NCBI GenBank assembly: GCA_017416505.1 | Contig: JAFQCI010000023.1 | Location: 1-64,000 of the forward strand | DNA: 64,000 nucleotides | Origin: Lachnospiraceae bacterium | GTDB taxonomy: Bacteria; Bacillota_A; Clostridia; Lachnospirales; Lachnospiraceae | Direction: 5' to 3' | In this document: positions 51,422 to 60,975 of the stretch, one piece after another | How the letters are laid out: each line of letters begins with the position of its first letter | How positions within the stretch are numbered: position 1 is the first letter of the stretch | Notes under the pieces: generated by a model | Seen by the model: only the letters and a program-made list of their open reading frames with translations | Told to the model about the DNA's origin: nothing | The model's database searches: none | Translations under genes and position numbers: made by a program

Positions 51422-52153
51422 TTATTCTGTTAATAGAATTATATTTTTCGCTTCACCCTGCTGTACAGAAACCTTCAAAGACTGTATATCATTCTCTAAA
51501 GATTCTGAAATCTGAAAAATAAGTACTGCCTTCTTTGTTTCCATCGGCTCAAGTGTCATCTGTAAAGTAGTCATATCTTCTTCTAAAAAGGACTGCATCG
51601 GAACTGCAGCCTTTGCATCGTTTAGAATAATACGATAATTTCTCTCACTGTCTAAATAGTTCAGTGTCATCTGCTCCTCAGTGGTATTCGTAAGTGTAAA
51701 CTCTACCACAATGAGCTTCATACCACTTCTTGGTTCCACATAAGCCACAATATCACTAATGTCTTCCGGATATCTGGAAATAATGCTATAACCTGTATAG
51801 CTGACCTCAATACCTTCTTCAAATAATTCTGATAATTCTACCTCCTGTTCTTCTACCTTGTCCGGTGTTTCTGTTGTCACATCCTCTTCCGACTTTGGAA
51901 CTTCCTCTGTAGAATCTATCTCAGTATCTTCTTCCAAAGCACTGGACGCTGTGTCTAACTGCAACTCACCAGTAACAGCATTTATATCCTCAAGACGATA
52001 GTCATATCTTATATCATATTTTAATAGCAATTCTGCGGCATACTGAGCAACCATGGAATTCTGCTCGTCCGTAAGTTCTATAGAACTTCCACACCCCGTT
52101 AAAAGCATTGCAGATGCTGCTATTAAACATATAGACAATATTTTTTTTCTCAT
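51422..52153 (-). CDS. Lipoprotein, 243 aa
   Basis: Signal peptide with lipobox (AASAMLLTGCGSS). Start ATG 52153 chosen so that the signal peptide has usual length; ATG 52174 is possible. Acidic linker, then a beta-rich C-terminal domain (GMKLIVVEFTLTNTTEEQMT) like the DUF4352/DUF5067 immunoglobulin-like lipoprotein domain. Just downstream of cheV's opposite end; no function known. Confidence 0.6.
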   Translation of the reverse strand: MRKKILSICLIAASAMLLTGCGSSIELTDEQNSMVAQYAAELLLKYDIRYDYRLEDINAVTGELQLDTASSALEEDTEIDSTEEVPKSEEDVTTETPDKVEEQEVELSELFEEGIEVSYTGYSIISRYPEDISDIVAYVEPRSGMKLIVVEFTLTNTTEEQMTLNYLDSERNYRIILNDAKAAVPMQSFLEEDMTTLQMTLEPMETKKAVLIFQISESLENDIQSLKVSVQQGEAKNIILLTE

Positions 52154-52290
52154 AGCCTTCGACTCCAATCTCATCGTTTCCCTAATGATTCAAAAAAAGA
52201 ATTTTTGTAATCATTTCACAAACGAATTCATATACTTTATTCTACCATTTTAGAGCCATTTCTTCAAGGGAAAAATAAAAAAGATAGGTC

Positions 52291-53814
52291 TTATGCACTA
52301 GTGTCTAAATCCAAATAAAATTCCACACCCTGCTCTTTATTTACCACACCATACTCCTTATTATGGCTTTCCATAGTGGCAGCTACAATAGAAAGTCCAA
52401 TTCCATTGCCTCCATATTCTCTGGTTCTTGCTTTATCTACCTTATAAAACTTTATCCAAATCTTATCTAATTCTTCTTCTGGAATATGACTACCGGAATT
52501 ATATACATACAGACGTACTTTATCCGGGAATTTTTCAAAACGGACAATAATTTCCCCATTTTCATTTACATAATGAACCGCATTACTGATATAATTTGAA
52601 ACTGCCTCTTCCATTAAATATTCATCCGCCCACACATAAATTGCTTCTTCTTCTGGATAGGTTACCTTTACCTTCTTTTCCTGAAACAATATTTCATTGG
52701 AATTCAATCGATTCTTAACCATGGTAACAATATCAAAACGTTCAAAATGAAGAATGTCGTTTCCAAATTCAATCTGATTTAATGTCAATAGTTTTTTCAC
52801 CATTTCATTCATTTTATTTGCTTCATCCATAATGACTTCGCAATAAAACTCACGGCTTTCCGAATCATCTGTAATATTCTCCTTCAAACCTTCCGCATAT
52901 CCCTGAATCAACGCAATAGGTGTCTTTAATTCATGAGAAACATGAGATAAAAACTCTTTTCTCATCTCATCAATCTGCTCTTTCTTCACAATATCTTCGC
53001 TTAATTCATTGTTGGCTGTTTTCAGTTCTGAAATGGTTTTTTCTAATTTTTGTGACAACTGGTTCAAACGGTTTCCCAATCTTCCGATTTCATCCTTGGA
53101 CCGATAAGTAACCTTGGATTCAAAATTTAGTTCTGCCATTTCATCTGCTACTCTTGCCATCTCATGAATCGGCTTAGTAAAACGCTTACAGAAAACCACA
53201 CTGATTACAACTCCCACCAGCAATACCACTGCACCCACATATCCAAAGAAACGATTGGCTATCCTACTGCTGTCTTCCAAGCTCGCCAAGGAATATCGAA
53301 TCGAAATCAAATCTCCATTGCTTAATGTTCCCACTAAATCATAATAATCCGAATTTAACTTTTCATCATGAGTACGTTTCAAAAAATATCCCTCTTCCTC
53401 CATGTCTTCTGTAGTGGAAGAAGTTTCCGTTCCTGTATCCTCACCATGAAGCCATGGACTCTTAATTTCTGACATTTCCTGATTTTCCATCAAAGAAAGC
53501 AAAGAATATAAGCTGTCGTATATGGCACCATTGGCATTGGATACAATTCCATTGTGGGAAATTACTATGATGATACAATTATAGCGATTTCCTATATCAT
53601 CTACCACAAACTGAAGCTCTCTGAAATTATTGAATTTACCTTTTTCTTCTGATTTCTTTTCCATTTCTTCATATGCCTCTGCCAAACGCTCTTTTGCATT
53701 GCTATGAAAAAAATCATTTAATTTTACACTTGTGATTCCCCAAGAAAGAACCACCATACCCACTACCAAGGAAACAATGATAACCGTTAATTTTACCTGA
53801 ATTGAGTTTTTCAT
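52291..53814 (-). CDS. HAMP-domain sensor histidine kinase
   Basis: 507 residues. Two membrane spans (~8-28 and ~165-190) enclose an extracellular sensor. HAMP linker follows, then HisKA with the phospho-His in LSHVSHELKTPIALIQ (~290), then HATPase with N-box NYISNAVHYVN and GGNGIGLSI. Paired with the 53.9-kb regulator directly upstream, as in OmpR-type systems. Signal unknown. Confidence 0.88.
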   Translation of the reverse strand: MKNSIQVKLTVIIVSLVVGMVVLSWGITSVKLNDFFHSNAKERLAEAYEEMEKKSEEKGKFNNFRELQFVVDDIGNRYNCIIIVISHNGIVSNANGAIYDSLYSLLSLMENQEMSEIKSPWLHGEDTGTETSSTTEDMEEEGYFLKRTHDEKLNSDYYDLVGTLSNGDLISIRYSLASLEDSSRIANRFFGYVGAVVLLVGVVISVVFCKRFTKPIHEMARVADEMAELNFESKVTYRSKDEIGRLGNRLNQLSQKLEKTISELKTANNELSEDIVKKEQIDEMRKEFLSHVSHELKTPIALIQGYAEGLKENITDDSESREFYCEVIMDEANKMNEMVKKLLTLNQIEFGNDILHFERFDIVTMVKNRLNSNEILFQEKKVKVTYPEEEAIYVWADEYLMEEAVSNYISNAVHYVNENGEIIVRFEKFPDKVRLYVYNSGSHIPEEELDKIWIKFYKVDKARTREYGGNGIGLSIVAATMESHNKEYGVVNKEQGVEFYLDLDTSA

Positions 53815-53906
53815 AGTTCTTTATTCTCCATATCGTAGCCTTCTTGTCACTCTTAAAAAAACATGAATGTTCTGCTGTTTCTCTTTTTTGAATAGTAAAT
53901 ATTTTA

Positions 53907-54584
53907 CTATATTTCAAATTTATACCCCAAACCCCAAATGGTTCTGATATACTCGCCCTTATCCCCTAATTTTGCTCTCAACTTCTTTACATGAGTATCA
54001 ATGGTTCTGGCATCTCCAAAATAATCGTAATCCCATACATTATTTAAAATTTTTTCTCTGGATAGTGCAACTCCCTGATTCATTAAAAAGTAAACCAAAA
54101 GTTCAAATTCTTTATAACTTAAGTCTATCACATTTCCATCAATCTTTACCTCATGGGCTGCGATATCCACATCAATGCCTCCCACATGATATCCTTCTTC
54201 TTGAAATTTCGTAATTCTTCTTAAAATCGCATTCACTCTGGCAACCAATATTTTAGGACTAAATGGCTTCGAAATGTATTCGTCTACTCCCAATTCAAAA
54301 CCTAACAATTCATCTCTTTCATCTGCCTTTGCTGTCAACATAATAATAGGAATATTAGAATATCTTCGAATTTCTTTTAATGTTTCCCATCCATCCATTT
54401 TCGGCATCATAACATCCAAAATAATCAAACTGATATCACTTTGTTCTTCCTGAAAAAAGATTTCAAGAGCCGCTTCTCCATCCGGTGCTTCTAATACTTC
54501 ATACCCATCTCTCTTTAAAAAATCCTTGACTAGCATTCTCATTCTACTTTCATCGTCCACTACTAATATCTTTAACTTTTCCAT
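53907..54584 (-). CDS. OmpR/PhoB-family response regulator
   Basis: 225 residues from ATG 54584 after TTGGAGGTTAAA. Receiver domain with acidic DDE near the start, phospho-Asp in LIILDVMMPKMDG, conserved Lys in YISKPFSP; C-terminal winged helix (ELLVYFLMNQGVALSREKIL, RTIDTHVKKLRAKLG). Partner of the adjacent kinase. Confidence 0.9.
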   Translation of the reverse strand: MEKLKILVVDDESRMRMLVKDFLKRDGYEVLEAPDGEAALEIFFQEEQSDISLIILDVMMPKMDGWETLKEIRRYSNIPIIMLTAKADERDELLGFELGVDEYISKPFSPKILVARVNAILRRITKFQEEGYHVGGIDVDIAAHEVKIDGNVIDLSYKEFELLVYFLMNQGVALSREKILNNVWDYDYFGDARTIDTHVKKLRAKLGDKGEYIRTIWGLGYKFEI

Positions 54585-54657
54585 TTTAACCTCCAATCCA
54601 AGGACAACCTTTTCCATCTCTTAGCATCTCAAAAATTTATGTCAAAAGTGTGAAAAA

Positions 54658-54687
54658 TCCGGAATACAATACAAATTGTATTCCGGA
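54658..54687 (-). terminator. Terminator of the 54.8-kb gene
   Basis: 13-bp perfect arms TCCGGAATACAAT and complement with 4-base loop, then TTTTTC on the minus strand. Confidence 0.8.
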
Positions 54688-54751
54688 TTATATGCTTTAG
54701 GTATCAAAATGCCCTTACCCCTGCAGCAAGAATTTAAAAACACCTCTATAT

Positions 54752-55324
54752 TTACTCTCCATTTAAAGCTGCTTCTACTTCTTTTTGCCGGATTGCTTCT
54801 TCTCTTTCCTTTAATTCACTTTCTTTTTCCTTTAATTCTTCTCCCCACTTACAATACTTATCCAGAATTTTATTTTCTGTATTAATGTATCCCACATTAC
54901 CACTAAATGCAATCATCATAAACATTCCCACAACCAGACATATTAGCAATGCGGTAATAATCGCAAAGGTATTTTTTTGATTCGTCACCTTTTTTAACTT
55001 ATCCTTAAGAGTTTCATCCTCAAGAATCGTTTTAGAATTCGTTTTCATAGGAATGGAAACCGGAATATAAGTAATTTCTTCCGCTGGCATATGATATTCT
55101 TCTAATAAAATCTTCCGTAATTGATTCATGAAATCGTAGCCTATAGGTGTTTTTAATAATTGATTTTGAACCAGATTATCATATAAAGTTTTTACTACAT
55201 CTTTATTATTAAAATCTGTTTTCTGAATCAACAATTCAACCATTTTTTTCTCTTTTTCAGCCAGTCTTGCTTGATCCATAGACTGAAAAACATAGGTTCC
55301 AACAACATATTCTTTCTTTTCCAT
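54752..55324 (-). CDS. Hypothetical membrane protein, 190 aa
   Basis: Helical N-terminal 120 residues, one membrane helix (FAIITALLICLVVGMFMMIAF, ~120-145), coiled C-terminus (EELKEKESELKEREEAIRQK). No named family. Chromosomal. Confidence 0.55.
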   Translation of the reverse strand: MEKKEYVVGTYVFQSMDQARLAEKEKKMVELLIQKTDFNNKDVVKTLYDNLVQNQLLKTPIGYDFMNQLRKILLEEYHMPAEEITYIPVSIPMKTNSKTILEDETLKDKLKKVTNQKNTFAIITALLICLVVGMFMMIAFSGNVGYINTENKILDKYCKWGEELKEKESELKEREEAIRQKEVEAALNGE

Positions 55325-55350
55325 AAAAACTCCTCCCTTCTATACTTTTG

Positions 55351-55848
55351 CTATTCTTCCGTAATCTGAATGTTATACTTTTGTGCATAATCTTTTAACT
55401 GTGTCATATATTCCTCATATGCCTTTTTATTTTCCTCAATGGATAAATTTATATCATCTATTACTTCTGGTTCATATCCTTCTAAGGCTTCCATGGTATC
55501 CTGAACATCTTGTTTTTGCTCTGATACAATCTGTTGCAATGTCTTTTTTAACTCTTCTAATTCCTGCGTATTCACTGTTACTTTGGCTAATTCAGTTTCA
55601 TATTCTTCCAATTTACTTAAAACCTCTGTCTGCAAGCCTTCTATAAGTTCGTCCTTATCCATGCCTTCCGCACCGGCACAAATATCATTATAAGTAATAA
55701 TTGCCTGATTTTTAATATCTGCAATTTCATTGGTCTGCTCCACATAATGAATAATTTCATCCTTTATTGTATCTTCTTCCTTACTACCACAACCTGTTGC
55801 TACAAGAGCAATCCCTGCAATAATAATGAGTTTTCTCCACTTTTTCAT
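55351..55848 (-). CDS. Hypothetical lipoprotein, 165 aa
   Basis: Lipobox IALVATGCGSK; the rest is helical and acidic, coiled-coil-like. Probably membrane-anchored at the outer face. It follows ssrA, and precedes the 54.8-kb gene on the same strand. Confidence 0.6.
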   Translation of the reverse strand: MKKWRKLIIIAGIALVATGCGSKEEDTIKDEIIHYVEQTNEIADIKNQAIITYNDICAGAEGMDKDELIEGLQTEVLSKLEEYETELAKVTVNTQELEELKKTLQQIVSEQKQDVQDTMEALEGYEPEVIDDINLSIEENKKAYEEYMTQLKDYAQKYNIQITEE

Positions 55849-55911
55849 CTTTTGAATCCCTTTCTTTTTTGCTTCTCTTACTTATAGTATAATCGATTCC
55901 CAAGTCTTTGT

Positions 55912-55944
55912 AAATGAAAAAACTCTTGCCTAAGCAAGAGTTTT
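55912..55944 (-). terminator. ssrA terminator
   Basis: AACTCTTGC/GCAAGAGTT stem, 4-base loop, then TTTTTT on the minus strand, directly after the tmRNA end. Confidence 0.85.
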
Positions 55945-55946
55945 AA

Positions 55947-56282
55947 TGGAGATGACGAGAGTCGAACTCGTGTCCAAACCCAATTCCAATGTTCTTCTAC
56001 TATTATAGTTCATTCTTTTCATTTCCCTCAACTAAGCCGGAATGAACACCGTCATAATCTCAGTAGCTTCATGATACGCCCATATGCGCAAAGCTTAACA
56101 TATGTCGTTTCCTACAAGGTCGATGCCTGGGTCCTAAGATGTAGGTGTCTTAGGTCAGACAGCTGCCATTAGGCAGCGTATGCTAAATTTTCTTCAGCGT
56201 TTATTTTTAATTTGGCATTTGACGCATTGCATACGAATAGCTTCACCATTTTCCTTAAGCCTGTCGAAACCTTTACATCCCC
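55947..56282 (-). ncRNA. ssrA: tmRNA
   Basis: About 336 nt. The 5' end GGGGATG pairs with CATCTCC at the 3' end (one G-U), and a T-arm GAGTTCGACTCTCGT type structure precedes it. The tag reading frame starts at a GCT resume codon near position 85 and encodes AEENLAYAA followed by TAA. tmRNA with SmpB frees stalled ribosomes and tags the product. CCA is not encoded. Preceded by a clear promoter and followed by a terminator. smpB and rnr lie close by on the same strand. Confidence 0.93.
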
Positions 56283-56311
56283 CTGTTCTAAAATAATCAT
56301 CCGCAACTATA

Positions 56312-56340
56312 AATCTATAACAATATCTTTTGTTTGTCAA
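56312..56340 (-). promoter_or_regulatory. ssrA promoter
   Basis: Minus strand TTGACA, 17-base spacer, TAGATT; the tmRNA precursor would carry ~20-30 extra bases at the 5' end. Confidence 0.7.
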
Positions 56341-56421
56341 TACTTTTTTCCATACAATATTTAACTGTTTCCTACAAAAAACAATCTTTTATAAGTTTGA
56401 TTTCAAATCCAAAGATTCACT

Positions 56422-57321
56422 TCATCCATCATTTCGTTGATATTGTAAATTTTCTAAATAGTATAAACACATCAAATATCCTTTTGGTTCAGAAAAATTC
56501 CAAAAAACATATTGAAAAGATAAAATCCCTACTTTTTTCTCCCATATAAGCTTAGATAAATTTTTTTCTGCTTCATATGCACCATCAACCCTTGCTACAT
56601 GAATTTCCTTTGCAAGCTGCCCCTCCCCATTCATAAATAGCGAAACCACATTCTGAAGCCTTTGATATTCCCCCTCATTTTCATAGGAAGAATATTCATA
56701 TCCAAAATGTATAAAAGAAAAGTTAGAAAACAAGTACTCATGAAATCTCTCAACAGCAATCCGATTCCATTTTCTCAAAATCCCTAATACAGAATCTACT
56801 TCTTTCTCATTATAATTACTCTTATAATAATTTATCAAAGCTGCCACGCAACTATTAAACTGTGAATGAATTCCCAGAACAACAACTTCTGTGTCTGCCT
56901 CTATCTTAGGATATACTGTGTTCTGATATGCCCAATTTTGCATTTCCTCTATATATTCACTGATAAAAGTAATGTTTTCTTTTTGTGCCAGGCATTCTTC
57001 CAAGCCTTCCAGCGCCAAATCCGGAAACTCCCAAAAATCACTTGTCACAAGCTTTATTTTAGGATTATTTTCTAACTTATACGTCCGAAGGGCTTCCTGC
57101 ATTGCCTCTTTTCGATTATCCACCAGATAAATCTCTTCATAATACAATTCTAATTTCCCCAAATCAATGTCATTAGAAGGTCCGGCACCCAAAAGAACAA
57201 TCCGTTTTTTCTTTTGATGTGCCAGTATAAATTTGGTAATCTGATTACGATATTCCTTCCATTCATAATGACTGTTCGGTATTACTAAACCTTGTTTTAA
57301 TCGTTGCAAGTAGTAATCCAT
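56422..57321 (-). CDS. Predicted SAM-binding methyltransferase-like protein, 299 aa
   Basis: ATG 57321 chosen after AGAAGGAACG; a TTG eight codons earlier is possible. KKRIVLLGAGPSNDIDL (~40-56) and YYEEIYLVDNRKEAMQEAL give the Rossmann motif I and acidic end of strand 2 of SAM methyltransferases. Substrate unknown. Between the smpB operon and ssrA. Confidence 0.55.
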   Translation of the reverse strand: MDYYLQRLKQGLVIPNSHYEWKEYRNQITKFILAHQKKKRIVLLGAGPSNDIDLGKLELYYEEIYLVDNRKEAMQEALRTYKLENNPKIKLVTSDFWEFPDLALEGLEECLAQKENITFISEYIEEMQNWAYQNTVYPKIEADTEVVVLGIHSQFNSCVAALINYYKSNYNEKEVDSVLGILRKWNRIAVERFHEYLFSNFSFIHFGYEYSSYENEGEYQRLQNVVSLFMNGEGQLAKEIHVARVDGAYEAEKNLSKLIWEKKVGILSFQYVFWNFSEPKGYLMCLYYLENLQYQRNDG

Positions 57322-57357
57322 AGCTGATACGTTCCTTCTATCCAATAAGAAAAGTTT

Positions 57358-57747
57358 TTATTCTTCCGTATTTTCTACGGTATCTTGAGAAGCTTCCTGT
57401 TCTTCAGTGTTTTCAGTTTCTTCCTGAGAATTTACAATATCTTCACTGACACCTTCACTACTTCCATCTACTCCTACTTCCTCTGTTGCTTCTTCCGTAC
57501 TATCACTAACAGTACTTGCATTTAATTGTTCAATTAATGCTTCCAATTCCTCATCTGTTAATTGAATCGTATTAGAATCATTCTTTTCAGAATTCTTATG
57601 TGCATTATATCCTAATGCAACTATAATTGCTAAAAGAAGAAGTATTACTACCGAAGTAGTTATTATTTTTCTTCTCTTTTCCTTCTTCATTATCTCTTTT
57701 CTGTGTGTTTTTTCATACTTTTTCTTATCTACTTTTTCCTGGCTCAT
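57358..57747 (-). CDS. Membrane-anchored acidic protein, 129 aa
   Basis: Basic N-terminus (KYEKTHRKEIMKKEKRRKI), one membrane span (SVVILLLLAIIVALGYNA), and a long Glu/Ser/Thr-rich tail outside. No family recognised. Lies 17 bases after the smpB stop. Confidence 0.55.
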   Translation of the reverse strand: MSQEKVDKKKYEKTHRKEIMKKEKRRKIITTSVVILLLLAIIVALGYNAHKNSEKNDSNTIQLTDEELEALIEQLNASTVSDSTEEATEEVGVDGSSEGVSEDIVNSQEETENTEEQEASQDTVENTEE

Positions 57748-57764
57748 ATTATCCTCCTTATCAC

Positions 57765-58241
57765 CTACTGCAAATTACGAATCTTAAAGTCTTTCATAGC
57801 CTCTCTTTGCTGGTCCTTCTTTGCAATAGATTCTCTCTTATCGTATAATTTCTTACCTCTTGCCAAGGCAATTTCTACTTTAACCAAACTTCCTTTAAAG
57901 TACACTTTCAAAGGAACTACCGTATAACCTTTTATTTTTGACTGACCTAAAATTTTATTGATTTCTCTTTTATGAAGCAGAAGCTTTTTCACTCTTAACG
58001 GGTCCTTATTAAAAATATTTCCCTTTTCGTATGGGCTGATATGCATTTGATGAATAAACACTTCCCCATTATCCACTTCAATAAAGGATTCTTTAATGCT
58101 ACAATGTCCCATACGCAATGATTTTACTTCTGTTCCATGCAATTCAATGCCAGCCTCAAAGGTTTCCTCAATAAAATAATCGAAATATGCCTTTTTATTA
58201 TTTGCAATTAATTTATTCGCTGATGTTTCTTTTGCCATCAT
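57765..58241 (-). CDS. smpB: SsrA-binding protein SmpB
   Basis: 158 residues; ATG 58241 or 58238 (GAGGTTTGGTAAGA precedes). [38 protein letters not shown] and the basic C-terminal tail with [18 protein letters not shown] are diagnostic. Binds the tRNA-like part of tmRNA and delivers it to stalled ribosomes. ssrA is 1.5 kb downstream. Confidence 0.95.
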   Translation of the reverse strand: MMAKETSANKLIANNKKAYFDYFIEETFEAGIELHGTEVKSLRMGHCSIKESFIEVDNGEVFIHQMHISPYEKGNIFNKDPLRVKKLLLHKREINKILGQSKIKGYTVVPLKVYFKGSLVKVEIALARGKKLYDKRESIAKKDQQREAMKDFKIRNLQ

Positions 58242-58359
58242 TCTTACCAAACCTCAATTGGAAACTTCCACTTTTTTATGAGGCACAAACACAAAGAGTC
58301 AACGATATGTGTTTGCATATTATCCTTTCTTTTATTTTCTTTCACTCTTACATTGATGT

Positions 58360-60543
58360 TTAATTTTTGTACATATTTAATTGTCGCATATATTCAAGGA
58401 AAGCCTCATCCTCTCCTTCCTCAAACAACTCAAAATCAATGGTTTTTGCTATTTTATCAGTATCCACAACCCTGATTTTCACCTTTTCACCCAGATGATA
58501 CTCTTTATGAGTTTCCTGTCCTATCATAGCATATTTTTCTTCATCGTAGTAATAGTAATCATCTATCATACTAGTAACATGTATCATACCTTCCACTGTA
58601 TTTGGTAATTCAATATACATTCCCCAACTTGTGATAGAAGAAATAACTCCTTCATAAACCTGTCCGATTCTCCGCGACATATAATCACATTTCTTTAATT
58701 TTTCCACATCTCTTTCTGCTTCATCAGCTCTTCTTTCACATTTACTATTGGCATCTGCCACCCCGTCCAGAATTTTAGTATAATGGGCAATTCTTTTTGG
58801 AGTAAGATTTCCGTGAAGATTTTCCTTAATAATACGATGAATCTGTAAATCCGGATATCTTCGAATCGGAGAAGTAAAATGACAGTAATATTTTGTTGCC
58901 AGTCCAAAATGTCCGTTACAAGATGTGGTATATCTCGCCTGCTTCATGGAACGTAAAGTTAATCTGCTAATTAACGCTTCTTCATTGGTTCCTTCAATCT
59001 TTGCCAGAAGCTTTTGGAATTCCTTCGGATGAATATCTTCGCCTGCAGACTTTAAATAATAACCAAAATTATTGATTAAAACACTTAGTTTGTCTAATTT
59101 TTCCGGGTCCGGGGCCTCATGAGTACGATATTCAAAAGGTACTTCCTGCCAGAAATAATCCTGTGCAATGGTTTCATTTGCAATTAACATAAAGTCCTCA
59201 ATGATCTTGGTAGCACTATTTCTTTCATATGGGAAAATATCAATTGGAGTTCCTTTTTCATCCAAAATAATTTTAGATTCCGGAAAGTCAAAATCGATAG
59301 AACCTCTCTGTCTTCTCTTTTCCCTTAAAATATCCGCAAGTTCTTTCATTAAAAGAAACATAGGCACAAAATCCTTATATTCTTCCATGGTTTCCTTGTC
59401 TTTATCTTCAATGATTTTCTTTACTGCGGTATAGGTCATTCTGCGGTCCACATTTACAACTGTTTCTGCTATTTTATGTCCCACGACTTTTCCTGTATTA
59501 TCAATTTCCATAATACAACTTAAAGCCAGACGGTCTACCCCCTGATTCAAAGAACAAATTCCATTGGACAATTTATGTGGCAGCATAGGAATCACTCTAT
59601 CCACCAGATAAACACTGGTACCACGTTTTAATGCTTCCTCATCCAAAGGAGATTTCTCTGTAACATAATGAGATACATCTGCAATATGCACACCTAATAA
59701 ATATCCGTCCTCTTTCTTCTGAATGGTAATAGCATCGTCCAAATCCTTTGCATCTTCCCCATCAATGGTTACTGTCATCCAATCACGGATATCCATTCTT
59801 CCTGCCATATCCTTAGAATCTACTTCTTCAGGAACAGAATTTAATTGCTTCATTACGGTTTTCGGAAATTCTACCGGTAAATCAAATGCCTTTACCACAG
59901 ACATAATATCTGTTCCCGGGTCATTGACATGTCCAATGATTTCCATGATTTTACCTTCCGGCTTTCGGTTCTTATTCCCAAAATCCGTAATTCTTACTAC
60001 TACTTTATGCCCGGTAACTGCTCCGTTGGAACAATTATTAGGAACGAAAATATCTTTATTATATTTTTGATTATCCGGAATGACAAATCCAAAATTCTTA
60101 TTTTTCTGATATGTTCCTACCAAATCTGTAAAACCACGTTCCACAATCCTTACAATGGATGCTTCTTTTCTTTTTCCATGTGTCTTGGAATCTACACTAA
60201 TCAGCACCTTATCCTTATGAAGCGCACCATGTATGGCATTTTCAGGGATAAAATAGTCTTCTTTTTCTCCTTCTACTGTTACGAATCCAAACCCCTTTTG
60301 ATTTCCGTCAAAAACACCCAGAATCAAATCGGAGTTCGTTTTTTGGTATTTTCCCTTTGGTGTAACTTCAATTTTCCCTTCTTTTATCAATTCTTCTAAA
60401 ACAAATTCAAAATCTTTTTTGGAAGCTTCCGGCACCTGCATAAAATAAGCAAGCTCCTTTAGCTTCAAAGGCTTATACTTACTGTCGTTCATAAGTTCCA
60501 TTATTAAGTCTTTTTTCTCTTGTAATACTTCTTTTTCTAACAT
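58360..60543 (-). CDS. rnr: Ribonuclease R
   Basis: 727 residues. N-terminal winged helix, two cold-shock domains (GVFDGNQKGFGFVTVEGEKE; VGTYQKNKNFGFVIPDNQKY), RNB catalytic domain with DAKDLDDAITI (~275-287; metal-binding Asp), and a C-terminal S1 domain (GQVYEGVISSITSWGMYIEL). Degrades structured RNA 3' to 5' and works with SmpB/tmRNA on non-stop mRNA. Upstream of smpB on the same strand. Confidence 0.95.
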   Translation of the reverse strand: MLEKEVLQEKKDLIMELMNDSKYKPLKLKELAYFMQVPEASKKDFEFVLEELIKEGKIEVTPKGKYQKTNSDLILGVFDGNQKGFGFVTVEGEKEDYFIPENAIHGALHKDKVLISVDSKTHGKRKEASIVRIVERGFTDLVGTYQKNKNFGFVIPDNQKYNKDIFVPNNCSNGAVTGHKVVVRITDFGNKNRKPEGKIMEIIGHVNDPGTDIMSVVKAFDLPVEFPKTVMKQLNSVPEEVDSKDMAGRMDIRDWMTVTIDGEDAKDLDDAITIQKKEDGYLLGVHIADVSHYVTEKSPLDEEALKRGTSVYLVDRVIPMLPHKLSNGICSLNQGVDRLALSCIMEIDNTGKVVGHKIAETVVNVDRRMTYTAVKKIIEDKDKETMEEYKDFVPMFLLMKELADILREKRRQRGSIDFDFPESKIILDEKGTPIDIFPYERNSATKIIEDFMLIANETIAQDYFWQEVPFEYRTHEAPDPEKLDKLSVLINNFGYYLKSAGEDIHPKEFQKLLAKIEGTNEEALISRLTLRSMKQARYTTSCNGHFGLATKYYCHFTSPIRRYPDLQIHRIIKENLHGNLTPKRIAHYTKILDGVADANSKCERRADEAERDVEKLKKCDYMSRRIGQVYEGVISSITSWGMYIELPNTVEGMIHVTSMIDDYYYYDEEKYAMIGQETHKEYHLGEKVKIRVVDTDKIAKTIDFELFEEGEDEAFLEYMRQLNMYKN

Positions 60544-60622
60544 AATAACCCTCCGTTCTCCGAACAGTTTTCTTTAGGAAATTCACAGAAAATCCCATTT
60601 TCTATATCATACCATAAAATGA

Positions 60623-60656
60623 AAAAAACTGCCATATAGAAATGGCAGTTTTTCTT
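60623..60656. terminator. Bidirectional terminator between rnr and secG
   Basis: AAAACTGCCAT/ATGGCAGTTTT arms with T runs on both strands. Confidence 0.8.
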
Positions 60657-60670
60657 TTGAAGTATTGCAA

Positions 60671-60907
60671 TTATTTTAGCAATCCAGTATTTAGTAATAC
60701 CGCTAATGCGAAAAATAATACTGCTAAAATAATAGTAAATCTTTCCAATTTTCCTTCTGCTGTACGTCCCTTAATCTGATTCCAGTAGGAAGATTCTGCA
60801 GAACCACTAATAGCACCAAGTCCACCAGACTTACCCTCTTGCATTAATACAACAACGGATAATATAACGCAAACTATCATAAAAATAATCGTTACTGCTA
60901 ATTTCAT
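60671..60907 (-). CDS. secG: Preprotein translocase subunit SecG
   Basis: 78 residues, two membrane spans (LAVTIIFMIVCVILSVVVLM and FTIILAVLFFALAVLLNTGL) around the cytoplasmic loop QEGKSGGLGAISGSAESSYW, the SecG signature. Part of SecYEG. Position next to rnr is typical in Firmicutes. Confidence 0.93.
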   Translation of the reverse strand: MKLAVTIIFMIVCVILSVVVLMQEGKSGGLGAISGSAESSYWNQIKGRTAEGKLERFTIILAVLFFALAVLLNTGLLK

Positions 60908-60975
60908 TTCCTTCCACCTCCTCGGTTATCCACAATAAATCCTATGATATCATATCAATCCAGAAATTTCAACTT

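Noticed and set aside
55947..56282. tmRNA gene as the phage attachment site
   Set aside because: ssrA is intact and separated from the phage by eight chromosomal genes; the junction is at hisH instead.
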